Shown piece after piece: positions 16,685 to 25,954 of a stretch of DNA of 54,192 bases. The DNA is from Fuerstiella sp. (GTDB taxonomy: Bacteria > Planctomycetota > Planctomycetia > Planctomycetales > Planctomycetaceae), in the NCBI GenBank assembly GCA_022843805.1, contig JALHMY010000065.1, positions 1 through 54,192 of the forward strand, given 5' to 3'. How positions within the stretch are numbered: the stretch's first letter is position 1; every line of letters starts with the position of its first letter. The position numbers were made by a program, and so were the translations under genes. The notes beneath the pieces are model-generated. The model searched no databases and was not told where the DNA came from. It was given only the letters and a program-made list of their open reading frames with translations.

Positions 16685-18484
16685 ATGAAGAATTGCCTCG
16701 CCATCCGCATGGCTGCCGGAATACTGCTGTCCGGTATCCTGTTCATACTGTTCCAGCCTGTACCGGGAGTGGCTCAGGAAAAAGGGGCCGACGCAGCTCC
16801 GGCAAAGTCAGGCCGCGCTGACTGGGCCGAGATCAAAATCTCAGGATCTTATCCCGAGTCCAGCCAGCTGCCGGGGTTGTTCGGAGATCTGACCGAATCG
16901 TTGTCGACCTGTCTTGACCGTCTGAATCAGGCGGCTCGCGACAAATCCATCAAAGGCTTAATCCTGGACATTGAGGATGTCTCATCCATCGGCTGGGGCA
17001 AGCTCAATGAGATTCAGGTTGCAATTAAGATGGTGCGGGATTCCGGTAAGCCTGTCTGGGCCAGAATGAATGATGTTTCGACGAAGGATTATCTTCTGGC
17101 AGCCGGATGCGATCGAATCATCGTGCCGGAATCAGCAACACTCATGCTGACCGGACTGCGGGCCGAGGTGACCTTCTATCGCAATCTCTTTTCGATGCTT
17201 GACGTCAAGGCCGACATGCTGAGAGTTGGTGCGTTCAAATCGGCTGCTGAACCTTACACTCGGTCGGAAATGAGCGATGAATTCCGGTTGGAAATGGAAG
17301 AGATTCTCGACGACTATTATTCAACAATTGTCAGCCAGATCGCAGCTTCACGGAAACTTTCTGAAGAGAAAGTTCAGTCGATCATTGATGAAGGATTGCT
17401 GCCGGCAGCTCATGCCAAAGAACTGGGTCTGGTCGATGATCTTGCTTACGATGATCAGATCGTGTCGCTGATCCAAAATGGCGATGCAGCTCTTGATGTG
17501 CGTATTCGCTCTGATTATCGAAAGAAGAAGCAGAATACGGAACTGGATCTCTTTTCGCTGATGGAAATTCTGGGCGGCGGGGCTCGTGAAGCGGGCAGTA
17601 CGAACCCGCGTATCGCCGTTCTGTATGCCGAAGGCGCGATCGTCTCCGAAAGCGTGCCAGCCAGTCTCTTCGGCGAATCCATGATCAGTTCGGAAAAACT
17701 GGTACCTCTCATTCAGAAGCTTGGAAAAGATGCCAATGTGAAGGCCATTGTTCTTCGAGTCGACAGTCCTGGCGGCAGTGCACTGGCCAGTGATCTGATC
17801 TGGCGAGCACTGGAGGCAACTGGCAAGCCCATTGTCGCCAGTATGGGCGATACGGCTGCGAGTGGCGGATACTATATTTCGATGGGAGCCGATCGAATCT
17901 TCGCCGAGCCAGGCACGCTCACCGGTTCCATCGGAGTTGTCGGCGGCAAAGTCTCATTTGAAGGACTGATGAAAAAGGTGGGAGTCACCACTTCGGTCAT
18001 TCGCCGGGGAAAGAACAGCGGCGTGCTGAGCATCACTGAGGCGTTTTCTGACTCCGAGCGAGCAGCGATGCAGAGAATGCTGGATACCATCTACCAGCAG
18101 TTTACGGAAAAGGCGGCGGTTGGGCGTAAAATGGATTGGGCGAAACTGGAAGAACTTGCACGGGGCAGAGTCTACACGGGACGACGTGCAAAGGAACTCG
18201 GACTGGTTGACGAACTCGGTACACTGGCCGATGCTGTGGCTCATGCACGCCAGCTCGCAGGAGACTCGGACAAAAAACTGGAACTGGATATCCAGCCCAA
18301 GCCTCAAAGTCCCTTCGAAATGCTGTTCGGCCGGGCAGAAAAATCGTCCACAACGCCAGTAGCTTCTCTGTTCCGGATGATGCCGGACTCCGTGCAGCCA
18401 GCCCTCCGCCACTGGTCTGTACTTCGACAACTGGCAAATGATCCGGTACTTATGGTAATGCCATACGCGATTGCGATAGACTAA
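16685..18484 (+). CDS. sppA: signal peptide peptidase SppA, 67-kDa type
   Basis: This 599-residue protein has a signal or membrane anchor (MAAGILLSGILFILFQPV) and two tandem ClpP-like domains, as in the Escherichia coli enzyme. The general-base Lys is in the first domain (RVGAFKSAAEPYTRSEM, Lys185) and the nucleophile Ser in the second (GDTAASGGYYISMGADRIF, Ser393), the split active site of the long SppA type. IVLRVDSPGGSALASD and GTLTGSIGVVGG are further conserved segments. It degrades cleaved signal peptides in the membrane. ATG 16685 starts directly before the hydrophobic segment; a longer frame overlaps the previous gene and is unlikely. Confidence 0.95.
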   Translation: MKNCLAIRMAAGILLSGILFILFQPVPGVAQEKGADAAPAKSGRADWAEIKISGSYPESSQLPGLFGDLTESLSTCLDRLNQAARDKSIKGLILDIEDVSSIGWGKLNEIQVAIKMVRDSGKPVWARMNDVSTKDYLLAAGCDRIIVPESATLMLTGLRAEVTFYRNLFSMLDVKADMLRVGAFKSAAEPYTRSEMSDEFRLEMEEILDDYYSTIVSQIAASRKLSEEKVQSIIDEGLLPAAHAKELGLVDDLAYDDQIVSLIQNGDAALDVRIRSDYRKKKQNTELDLFSLMEILGGGAREAGSTNPRIAVLYAEGAIVSESVPASLFGESMISSEKLVPLIQKLGKDANVKAIVLRVDSPGGSALASDLIWRALEATGKPIVASMGDTAASGGYYISMGADRIFAEPGTLTGSIGVVGGKVSFEGLMKKVGVTTSVIRRGKNSGVLSITEAFSDSERAAMQRMLDTIYQQFTEKAAVGRKMDWAKLEELARGRVYTGRRAKELGLVDELGTLADAVAHARQLAGDSDKKLELDIQPKPQSPFEMLFGRAEKSSTTPVASLFRMMPDSVQPALRHWSVLRQLANDPVLMVMPYAIAID

Positions 18485-18530
18485 CAGCTGGCCGGATCCG
18501 GTTTTATGGGCTTTCTCAAAGGCAAATACC

Positions 18531-19925
18531 ATGAAGCGTCGACAGCTGATTGAAGCAGGAGGACTCTCGCTGTTTGCGGGAATGAATCTTCCTCGCCTTC
18601 TGCAGGCCGCAGAGAAATCCGACGAAAGACATCCGGCAACGGCGAAGTCCGTCATACTTTATAATCTGCTGGGCGGCCCCAGCCACATGGATATGTTTGA
18701 CATGAAGCCGGATGCCCCCGTCGAAATTCGCGGGGAATTCCGGCCGGTCAGCACATCCCTACCCGGAGTGCAGATTTGTGAGCATCTGCCGAGAATGTCG
18801 GCGCTCATGCATAAGACCTCCCTCATTCGAACTGTCACGCACGGTTATAATGCTCACAATCCGCTGCCCATTATGACCGGTTTCACCGCAGGAAACTTCG
18901 GACAGATTGCAGCAGAACCAACCGACCCGCCGGATATCGGAGCTGTCTGCCAGTACCTCGGCATGGGTTCGCCGGATATGCCAGGCGCGGTATGCCTTCC
19001 CTGTTATCCGGGCTGGGGTGAAAGCAGCATGTATCCTGGCATCAGACGGCCGGGACCGTATGGTGGATACCTCGGTAATCAATACGATCCGCTTTTTGCT
19101 GTCTGCGATCCGAGATTCGATCGCGAACCCACTGTTCCCTATTACGATCCCGTTATTCCGATGGGTGAGCCTCGGCTGCCGTCCCTTGATGAACTTCCCG
19201 AGATGTCCGGTCAGCGTCTCGAACTGCGCCGATCCATGCTGCAGCAACTTAATGGTTCATTTGCCAGTGACCGTTCTTCGCGGGCTCTGGACAGTCTGAA
19301 TCGGTTTCAGCAGCAGGCGTTTGACATGCTGACCACAAGCCGGACAGGAGAAGCGTTTGACCTGTCTCGCGAGCCCGACTCTCTTCGGGATCAGTATGGA
19401 CGGCACCTGACCGGATCCAGCCTGCTGATCGCCAGACGACTGGTCGAAGCAGGAGTGCCCTTTATCAGCGTGCATGCAGAGATTTTCGGCCGATATGGGC
19501 ACTCTTACGACATGCACGAAAATAACTTTGGAATGCTGAAGAACGTCAATCTGCCCGTCCTCGATCAGTCACTGCCAGCACTCATTCAGGACCTGGATTC
19601 CCGAGGCCTTCTGGAATCCACTCTGATCGTTGTGATGGGTGAAATGGGCCGATCACCTCGAGTCAACGCCAAAGCAGGCCGGGATCACTGGCCTGCCTGC
19701 GGATTCTGTCTGCTTGCAGGCGGTGGAGTGAAGAGCGGATTCGTTCTGGGTGAAACCGACAAGCAGGCCGCCTGGCCGAAGTCCAGCCCGGTATCACCCG
19801 GCGATCTGGTCGCCACGATTTATCATCTGCTGGGCGTGAACGCCCATTTGATGGTCCCGGACCGCACTGGAAGACCAATGCCGATTGCTCACGGTGGTCA
19901 GCCGATCTGGGATGTGATGGCGTAA
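18531..19925 (+). CDS. DUF1501 protein
   Basis: This 464-residue protein has an N-terminal signal (MKRRQLIEAGGLSLFAGMNL) and the DUF1501 hallmarks: VILYNLLGGPSHMDMFDMKP, PGVQICEHLPRMSALMHKTS, VTHGYNAHNPL and GEMGRSPRVNAKAGRDHW. The family has an alkaline-phosphatase/sulfatase-like fold and is hugely expanded in planctomycetes, usually beside cytochrome (PSD1-type) genes. Here the partner is absent and sppA precedes it by 46 bases. Activity is not established. Strong hairpins after its stop mark the end of the transcription unit. Confidence 0.9.
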   Translation: MKRRQLIEAGGLSLFAGMNLPRLLQAAEKSDERHPATAKSVILYNLLGGPSHMDMFDMKPDAPVEIRGEFRPVSTSLPGVQICEHLPRMSALMHKTSLIRTVTHGYNAHNPLPIMTGFTAGNFGQIAAEPTDPPDIGAVCQYLGMGSPDMPGAVCLPCYPGWGESSMYPGIRRPGPYGGYLGNQYDPLFAVCDPRFDREPTVPYYDPVIPMGEPRLPSLDELPEMSGQRLELRRSMLQQLNGSFASDRSSRALDSLNRFQQQAFDMLTTSRTGEAFDLSREPDSLRDQYGRHLTGSSLLIARRLVEAGVPFISVHAEIFGRYGHSYDMHENNFGMLKNVNLPVLDQSLPALIQDLDSRGLLESTLIVVMGEMGRSPRVNAKAGRDHWPACGFCLLAGGGVKSGFVLGETDKQAAWPKSSPVSPGDLVATIYHLLGVNAHLMVPDRTGRPMPIAHGGQPIWDVMA

Positions 19926-19956
19926 AAATTCGGTGGGCCACATTGTCAGCGCCAAC

Positions 19957-20018
19957 GGGAGGGCGAAGCTCCTGCTGAGCCGAGGAAACGCACGGCTCGG
20001 CAGGAGCCTCGCCCTCCC
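19957..20018. repeat. long palindromic repeat, GGGAGGGCGAAGCTCC family
   Basis: Two 26-nt arms (19957-19982 and 19993-20018) pair with only two wobble-type mismatches around a 10-nt loop. The arms begin GGGAGGGCGARGCTCCTGC. The same arm sequence recurs at 26133-26340 and 43035-43095, so this is a dispersed REP-like family that may also act as a terminator after the DUF1501 gene. Confidence 0.8.
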
Positions 20019-20032
20019 GGCCCCAAAAAGAA

Positions 20033-20071
20033 AACGCCTGCGGAACACACTGGGTGTGCTCAGCAGGCGTT
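20033..20071. terminator. bidirectional rho-independent terminator
   Basis: AACGCCTGC (20033-20041) pairs with GCAGGCGTT (20063-20071), with a smaller inner CACAC/GTGTG stem. TTTTT follows on the plus strand and an A-rich stretch precedes it, giving a T run on the minus strand as well. It separates the DUF1501 gene from the convergent small secreted-protein gene. Confidence 0.75.
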
Positions 20072-20110
20072 CGTATTTTTGATGGTCAGTCTGATAAGTC
20101 TGATCACTTT

Positions 20111-20137
20111 GATCAGTCGGATCAGTCGGATCAGTCG
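20111..20137. repeat. 9-bp tandem repeat GATCAGTCG x3
   Basis: Three exact tandem copies of GATCAGTCG are followed by GATCC, just beyond the stop of the small secreted-protein gene. Imperfect relatives (GATCACTTT) precede them. Confidence 0.8.
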
Positions 20138-20152
20138 GATCCGGTTGTCAGC

Positions 20153-20443
20153 TCAAAACACATCCAGGATGTAGTGATGGCCGCTGTGGTATGGCTTTTC
20201 TGATGGATAGAAGTTGTACCAGTTCTTGTTGTAAACCGGGATTCGCATTTCGGGCGAATAGCGGTAATACATGTGGTCGTAGACCTGAGGCTTCTGGAAT
20301 GAATGGGGATAGTAAACATAGGGATAGTGATAAAATCGCTGCCAGTCCGACGGCTGGCCTGGAGGAGCCGCGTCCACATTTCCTGAGAAATGCACGCAGG
20401 CTGCGGCAGCGATGACAGCAAACATCAACACTCGCTTCAACAT
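20153..20443 (-). CDS. small secreted Tyr-rich protein
   Basis: This 96-residue protein has a clean signal peptide (MLKRVLMFAVIAAAACVHFS, predicted cut after VDA) and a mature part of about 65 residues that is very rich in Tyr, His and Pro (WQRFYHYPYVYYPHSF; MYYRYSPEMRIPVYNKNWYN). The start at 20443 fits GGGAG seven bases upstream; in-frame ATGs further up are poorer. I have the impression of similar small Tyr-rich secreted proteins in other planctomycetes, but no function is known to me. Metal binding, cross-linking through tyrosines, or a wall-associated role are possible. Confidence 0.75.
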   Translation of the reverse strand: MLKRVLMFAVIAAAACVHFSGNVDAAPPGQPSDWQRFYHYPYVYYPHSFQKPQVYDHMYYRYSPEMRIPVYNKNWYNFYPSEKPYHSGHHYILDVF

Positions 20444-20922
20444 AAACATTCTCCCAGAATCAGACTTCTCTGTCATTCCGGCAACATGCGAGCTGTCTCC
20501 CGCGTCGGGCCGGTGCCCGGATCATCACTGATCACCCCAGGCGCCTCAGAAAACAGACTGGACGAGGTCTCGGCAGGCGGACCCTGTTAGTCGGACAGCC
20601 GCAGCCGTCACCCATCGCCCCCGGAAACAGACACACGGTCCGCAGTGCCGAGGCTCGCCAGATATTTTCTGAGGATGAACTGAACCGCGACCTGCCGATC
20701 TTTACCCGGCATTTCCTGCCGAAGAGGGCGAGTCCCGCGGACCACTTCACGAACTTAATCATCGGCTCGGATCGTTCGTAAGAATCAATGCTTTCGACAG
20801 AATCGTTACATTCGTATCGACCCGGATCCCAGGTGAGGCCTCTGCGGAATCCGGACTCGTGTTCTTGAGCGAAAAAAGAGATTCGTATCGCTCTGAATGA
20901 TCGAATTTCGGCTCATTTTCGT
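20444..20922. other. intergenic, no gene recognised
   Basis: This stretch lies between the helicase stop and the small secreted-protein start, both on the minus strand. Minus-strand frames at 20532-20762 and 20759-20956 are open but have no recognisable features or ribosome sites. The promoter of the small protein gene should be in the left part. Confidence 0.35.
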
Positions 20923-23202
20923 TCAGGGTAGTATCCCGACGGGCTGTAGCGGGCATTTACCCATGACAAATGTTTCACTCCTGCCGTCGTTTTCGAAATC
21001 CACTGTGACGGTACCCAATCGTGATGCTGTCGACACCGACGTCACAACCCCTCGGCCATAACGCGGGTGGCGCACCAGCATGCCCTTTATAAACGATGGC
21101 GATACCGACTCAACTCCGGAAAAACGACCAGCCTCCAGCTGTGCCGCAGTCATCAGCAGTGGCCGATCCGGACGAGACTGAGCCGCCTCAAAGCGACGGC
21201 GTGCCTCCTGCAGACGCTCGTCCAGGACTATGGCCGTCACAGGTGGTGGCGGATCGAATTCTGAATTCTGTCGTTCGATCGTACCTTCCAGTTCGCCCAC
21301 AAAAGGGCTGCAGATTACGGACCGCCGCATGCCGCGGAAATTGCGTTCCATCGTTTGCGTCAGAGTCAGCTCCTGCATGGCCCGGGTTATTCCCACAAAC
21401 AGCAAACGCCGCTCTTCGTCAAATGCGGCCGGGTCCCCATTCCGGACTGCTCGCTCATGCGGAATCAGCCCATTTTCCACTCCGGCTATAAACACAACCG
21501 GAAATTCAAGTCCTTTCGCCGCATGGATCGTCATCAGTGTAACGGTGCCCTGCTCGGGATCAACATTGTCAACCTCGCTGCTCAAACATGCTCGTTCCAG
21601 AAATCCCTGAAGAGAAGGAGGCTGCGAGTCCTCATCTTCACTTGAGGCGTCATACTGCCGAGCGGCAGAAATCAGTTCGTGGACGTTCGCCAGCCGGTCG
21701 GCGTCTACCTCGTCACACTCCTCCCGCCAGATCGAGAGATAGTCGATATCAGCAATCAGTCGCTCAAGAACCGGCGCCACCGGACCTTCACTGGCCATCT
21801 GATTCAGCCGCATGATCAGGTCAGCAAAGCTCTTCAGCGGCTTGCGACTGCGAGTCGTCAGTCCCGGAATCAGGTCGCAACTCACTGCACTCTCAAACAG
21901 TGACAGTCTGTTCAGATCTGCATAATTCGACAGCTGCAACAGCGTGCGGGCACCAATCCCGCGGACCGGGCGATTGATGATCCTGACGAGTGCAGAATCA
22001 TCCGATGGATTTTCGATAAGCCTCAGCCATGCGATCAGATCTCGAATCTCGGCACGCTCATAAAACGAGTAGCCGGATGCAACCTGAAAAGGGATTCGCC
22101 GATGAGACAGCGCCGTCTCAAATGATCGCGACAATGCATTCACGCGATAAAACAGTGCAAAGTCGCTGTATTTTCGCTCGCCTTCCGCAACCCGCTCAGC
22201 GATCTCTTCTGCAATCGATGCCGCTTCGTGATCGCCGTCTTCAAAAACAGCCAGACGGACCGTCGTTCCAGGTGGATTGGAAGTCGTCAGCGTTCCCCGG
22301 TGAGGACGGTGGTTACAGGAAATCAGCTGTTCCGCACACCGCACAATACTCTGAGTGCTGCGGAAATTTTCATCCAGCGAAACGATCCGGACGTCCGGAA
22401 AATCCTCTTCGAATCGTCCGATGTTGTCAGGGCGTGCTCCACGCCAGCCATAAATGGACTGATCCGGGTCCCCGGTCGCACACAGGTTCGGAAATCGCTG
22501 AGAAATCGACTGCACGATACGATACTGAGCGAGGTTCGTATCCTGATATTCGTCGACCAGAATGAACTGAAACTGTTCATCCAGCTGATTTCTCAGCGAT
22601 TCATCATCTTCCAGCATTCGAACAACGTGCAGCAGCAGATCGTCGAAATCCACGGCATTCTGCTGCAGTACCCGGCGTTCATATTTGGGGAATACCTGAT
22701 AAACAATGGCATCCAGAGGATCCCCCACACGTTCTTCGAACCGCCGCCTGAACTCCTCTGAAGTGATCAGATCGTTGCGGGCTTTGCTGATACGTCCAAG
22801 GATGCGCCCCGGTTCATGAAAGACGGTATCCAGCCCTTCGTCTTTCATAATCTCCCGCACAAGCCGTACCTGATCAGACTGGTCCAGAATTGTAAAATTC
22901 TGCTTCAGACCAACACTCTCCGGCCAGCGACGCAGGAGTCGAGCACAAAATCGGTGGAACGTGCTCACCTGAACTCGAACACCACCCAGCAGCTGCTGAG
23001 CACGCTCGGCCATCTCCCGGGCCGCTTTGTTGGTAAACGTCAGCGCCAGGATCTGATCCGGGCCAACACCCTGCTTCAGCAGTCTCGCAATCCGGTAGGT
23101 GATCACCCGAGTTTTTCCGGACCCGGGGCCAGCCAGTACCATCAATGGCCCTTCAAAGTGCTCGACGGCAGCCCTCTGTGCATCCGTAAGAACTGCCGTC
23201 AT
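20923..23202 (-). CDS. UvrD/PcrA/Rep-family DNA helicase
   Basis: This 759-residue superfamily 1A helicase shows all main motifs: motif Q/I (LTDAQRAAVEHFEGPLMVLA; GPGSGKTRV), Ia (LALTFTNKAAREMAERA), II (ILVDEYQDTN), III (CATGDPDQSIYGWRGA), IV (IVSLDENFRST), V (VTLMTIHAAKGLEFPVVFI) and VI (EERRLLFVGITRAMQ). The C-terminus has a small Tudor-like segment (GMLVRHPRYGRGVVTSVSTA), as in UvrD and PcrA. It unwinds DNA 3'-5' in repair and replication restart. The start is ATG 23202 with AGGAAAG close upstream; the longer frame adds ten poor residues. UvrD and PcrA cannot be told apart by eye. Confidence 0.95.
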   Translation of the reverse strand: MTAVLTDAQRAAVEHFEGPLMVLAGPGSGKTRVITYRIARLLKQGVGPDQILALTFTNKAAREMAERAQQLLGGVRVQVSTFHRFCARLLRRWPESVGLKQNFTILDQSDQVRLVREIMKDEGLDTVFHEPGRILGRISKARNDLITSEEFRRRFEERVGDPLDAIVYQVFPKYERRVLQQNAVDFDDLLLHVVRMLEDDESLRNQLDEQFQFILVDEYQDTNLAQYRIVQSISQRFPNLCATGDPDQSIYGWRGARPDNIGRFEEDFPDVRIVSLDENFRSTQSIVRCAEQLISCNHRPHRGTLTTSNPPGTTVRLAVFEDGDHEAASIAEEIAERVAEGERKYSDFALFYRVNALSRSFETALSHRRIPFQVASGYSFYERAEIRDLIAWLRLIENPSDDSALVRIINRPVRGIGARTLLQLSNYADLNRLSLFESAVSCDLIPGLTTRSRKPLKSFADLIMRLNQMASEGPVAPVLERLIADIDYLSIWREECDEVDADRLANVHELISAARQYDASSEDEDSQPPSLQGFLERACLSSEVDNVDPEQGTVTLMTIHAAKGLEFPVVFIAGVENGLIPHERAVRNGDPAAFDEERRLLFVGITRAMQELTLTQTMERNFRGMRRSVICSPFVGELEGTIERQNSEFDPPPPVTAIVLDERLQEARRRFEAAQSRPDRPLLMTAAQLEAGRFSGVESVSPSFIKGMLVRHPRYGRGVVTSVSTASRLGTVTVDFENDGRSETFVMGKCPLQPVGILP

Positions 23203-23259
23203 ATCTTTCCTGTCCAAATGCCACCCGGGCACGTCGGATGATGGTTAGGCGCTGTCAGG

Positions 23260-23335
23260 CAATAAGTGCCGCGTTTTGCTCCGCAAAACGATGCTCTTTC
23301 GCGGAGCGAAAGGCGACTATGGAGGTCACTTATTG
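23260..23335. repeat. compound cruciform element
   Basis: An outer 9-bp inverted repeat (CAATAAGTG 23260-23268; CACTTATTG 23327-23335) encloses two perfect hairpins: CGTTTTGC/GCAAAACG (23272-23279, 23283-23290) and CTTTCGC/GCGAAAG (23296-23302, 23306-23312). The whole could fold as a three-way junction in DNA or RNA. It lies upstream of the helicase gene and downstream of panD. Confidence 0.8.
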
Positions 23336-23373
23336 TTTTCCAGGTCCTTAGATTAGATGAGTTTCTGCCGGGA

Positions 23374-23403
23374 CAACTGTGATCATGTCAACTGTGATCA
23401 TGT
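23374..23403. repeat. 15-bp tandem duplication
   Basis: CAACTGTGATCATGT occurs twice in perfect tandem between the compound cruciform and the panD stop codon. Each copy contains the palindrome TGATCA. Confidence 0.8.
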
Positions 23404-23476
23404 CCATGGCCTCCGACGCAATTTTCTCCACTGCAATCACATTTGGCAACTGCCAGGAATCTGAAATCTTTACCCG

Positions 23477-23839
23477 TCACTTTCGACGCTGTTTCTGAAC
23501 CTGGTTCTGCTCGTTCACCACGACGATTTTGGGAACATGCTTCAGTCTCGCCTTTTCGCTGAATTCCGCGTAACTGCAGATAATCACCAAATCGCCCACA
23601 TCCACCAGCCTCGCTGCCGCTCCGTTCAGACAGATAATCCCCGAACCGGGCTCGCCGCTGATGGCATACGTCGTCAACCGGTTGCCATTCGTAATGTCGT
23701 AAACGTCGACCTGTTCCCACTCCACAATGTCCGTCGCTTTCATCAGCAGCGGATCAATCGTGACACTTCCCTCATAATTCAAATTGGCTTCTGTCACCGT
23801 TGCGCGGTGAATCTTTGATTTCAACAGCATGCGTCTCAT
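23477..23839 (-). CDS. panD: aspartate 1-decarboxylase
   Basis: This 120-residue pro-enzyme makes beta-alanine for pantothenate and coenzyme A. The self-cleavage site NYEGS is present, and with the start at 23839 the cut falls between Gly24 and Ser25, the same numbering as in Escherichia coli, which supports that start. [12 protein letters not shown] and [14 protein letters not shown] are other conserved segments, and [10 protein letters not shown] gives the conserved Asn and the NGAAA stretch. The C-terminus has a basic, Gln-rich tail ([12 protein letters not shown]). AGGAAG lies ten bases before the start. It is followed on the same strand by the compound repeat and then the helicase gene. 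Confidence 0.95.
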   Translation of the reverse strand: MRRMLLKSKIHRATVTEANLNYEGSVTIDPLLMKATDIVEWEQVDVYDITNGNRLTTYAISGEPGSGIICLNGAAARLVDVGDLVIICSYAEFSEKARLKHVPKIVVVNEQNQVQKQRRK

Positions 23840-23917
23840 GTAACCATCACTTCCTGATCGGGAACCGGAACTCAGCAATCAGATTATACCCATCACAAAT
23901 TCGCCGGATTCACAGAT

Positions 23918-25954
23918 TCAGCGAAGTTTTGCAGACAGACGGTCTGCACAGGCGGATACGATCTTCTGAACAGCCTGATCCACTTCTTCGGCTGTCAGCG
24001 TCCGGTCGGCGGCAAGGAATCGACAGGTTACAACATAAGACTTCCGATCAGCTTCAATCTGTTTGCCCCGGTACTGCCCACTAAAGGCCAGCCCATGCAG
24101 TAACTCGCCGCCAGCGGAGGCCACGACGGCAGAAAGTTCCGCCCAGGAAACCGTCTCGGGCAATACAAAATTCAGATCTCGGGCAATGACGGGGAATCGT
24201 GGAATCGGCGAACTGGTACGAGTACGTTCAAACAGCTGTTCCAGCATATGAACATCCACTTCCGCAATCGTGACGGCATCCTGCAGATCAACGGCGTCGC
24301 TGACTTTGCGATCCAGCTCTCCCACCCATCCCCACACCACGCCATTCAGGGAAACTGTTGCACCTCGTCCTGCGGCAAATTCCGGAAGTGCCACCGGGTC
24401 TGTTTTAAGCACGGCGTGCGGTGCGAGCTGGCTGACAAGACTCTCCAGAATTCCCTTCACCAGCGAAAACGGGCGGCCGCAAACAAGGCCCAGCATGACC
24501 GGTTCCGCCTCATGTTCACTCTTTCCCTGTCCGGGCGACAGATACACTTTGGCGATTTCAAACAGTTCCGCATTCATCGTGCCGTGTCGTTCGTTCTGCC
24601 GACGACACTGCAGAAGACTGGGAATCAGACTCTGCCGCAGCTGATTCTCATGACTGCGACTGGAGTGCGTGACATGCACAGCGGCCAGTTCTCCTCTGGG
24701 ACAGAACTGCAGTCGCTGAGCTTCACTCACGAACGACAAGGTCAGAGCCTCATACAGGCCACAGGCCGTCAGCTGACTTCGAATGCCGTCCTGCACTCTC
24801 TCCCGAACGGTCCTGCTGGTAGCGACAACCGGCAGAGTGGCGTTCTCCGGTATTTTGTCGTATCCGTGAATTCGGGCCACTTCTTCGATCAGATCACATT
24901 CACGAGTCAAATCGGGACGCCAGCCTGGCGGCTCAAACGTGGCAGTCTCCGCAGTTTTTGTCACACATTTCAGTCCCAGCCTTGTCAGAATTTCAACCGC
25001 CTCCTCCGCAGCCACCGGAATGCCCAGAACCTTTTCGATTTTTGCAAACCTGAGCTCTACAGGTTCCCGGTGATCCGGAAGAGAACTGCCAGCGACAACA
25101 GACCCGGCCTGCAGCTCGCCCCCGGCTGTCTGCATGATCAGCTCGCAACAGCGGCGCGAAGCCCAGTCCAGGTTCCGACGATCCACTCGCCGTTCAAATC
25201 GATACGATGAAGGACTGTGCAGCTTCAGAGCTCTGGCGGTTGCACGCACGGAAAGTGGTTCAAAGGACGCTGTTTCAATCAGCACGTTCACGGTGGAACT
25301 GCTGATCTCGGTATCGAATCCGCCCATGACCCCCGCAACAGCCACTGCTCGCTCGCCATCGGCAATCACGCACATATCCTCAGTCAGTGCATAAGGTCGC
25401 TGGTCAATGGCGGTGATTGTCTCCCCTTTCACAGCCCGGCGTACAACGATACGGGCCTGCTTCAGTTTGTCAAAATCGAATGCATGCAGCGGCTGGCCAC
25501 ATTCCAGCATGACATAGTTGGTCACATCCACGACGTTATTCACGGAGTTGATACCAACAGCCACAAGCCGATCCCGAAGCCATGCCGGGCTGGGGCCAAT
25601 GCGCACTCCGCGGATCAGCCTGGCATGATATTCATGGCACAGATCGGAACATTCAATCGCAACCGAAGTCGCAGCCGAAGCGGCCGCTTTTCCTTCAGTA
25701 ATTTTTGCCTGCGGAATCGTCAGTGGCCTGTCAAACAGCACCGATGCCTCCCGCGCGACGCCGATATGTCCCAGGCAGTCAGGCCGGTTGCTGGTGACTT
25801 CCAGATCAATCGCCACATCAGCACCAACGGGATGGAATTCTTCCAGATTCAGACCAGACATGGTGAGCCGACTGGTTAGCTCCTCAACGGAGATATTTCC
25901 CATTGGGCCGGAAAGACACACATATTCAGCAAGCCAGTTTTGACTGACGATCAT
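23918..25954 (-). CDS. pheT: phenylalanyl-tRNA synthetase beta subunit, short form
   Basis: This 678-residue protein begins MIVSQNWLAEYV and shows the B3/B4 core (VTSNRPDCLGHIGVAREASV), the B5 domain (PVELRFAKIEKVLGIPVAAE), the catalytic-like core (EEVARIHGYDKIPENATLPV) and the C-terminal anticodon-binding ferredoxin-fold domain (PRFPVIARDLNFVLPE). The Escherichia coli subunit has about 795 residues and carries an OB-fold tRNA-binding domain after residue 40; here LEEFHPVGADVAIDLEVTSN passes straight through without it. No pheS is adjacent. A much longer open frame to 26197 runs into a repeat array and is not coding. Confidence 0.95.
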   Translation of the reverse strand: MIVSQNWLAEYVCLSGPMGNISVEELTSRLTMSGLNLEEFHPVGADVAIDLEVTSNRPDCLGHIGVAREASVLFDRPLTIPQAKITEGKAAASAATSVAIECSDLCHEYHARLIRGVRIGPSPAWLRDRLVAVGINSVNNVVDVTNYVMLECGQPLHAFDFDKLKQARIVVRRAVKGETITAIDQRPYALTEDMCVIADGERAVAVAGVMGGFDTEISSSTVNVLIETASFEPLSVRATARALKLHSPSSYRFERRVDRRNLDWASRRCCELIMQTAGGELQAGSVVAGSSLPDHREPVELRFAKIEKVLGIPVAAEEAVEILTRLGLKCVTKTAETATFEPPGWRPDLTRECDLIEEVARIHGYDKIPENATLPVVATSRTVRERVQDGIRSQLTACGLYEALTLSFVSEAQRLQFCPRGELAAVHVTHSSRSHENQLRQSLIPSLLQCRRQNERHGTMNAELFEIAKVYLSPGQGKSEHEAEPVMLGLVCGRPFSLVKGILESLVSQLAPHAVLKTDPVALPEFAAGRGATVSLNGVVWGWVGELDRKVSDAVDLQDAVTIAEVDVHMLEQLFERTRTSSPIPRFPVIARDLNFVLPETVSWAELSAVVASAGGELLHGLAFSGQYRGKQIEADRKSYVVTCRFLAADRTLTAEEVDQAVQKIVSACADRLSAKLR

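Noticed and set aside
24248..25210. Plus-strand open frame of 320 codons
   Set aside because: Antisense to pheT; composition (Arg, Gln, Ser-rich, no motifs) is that of a shadow frame.
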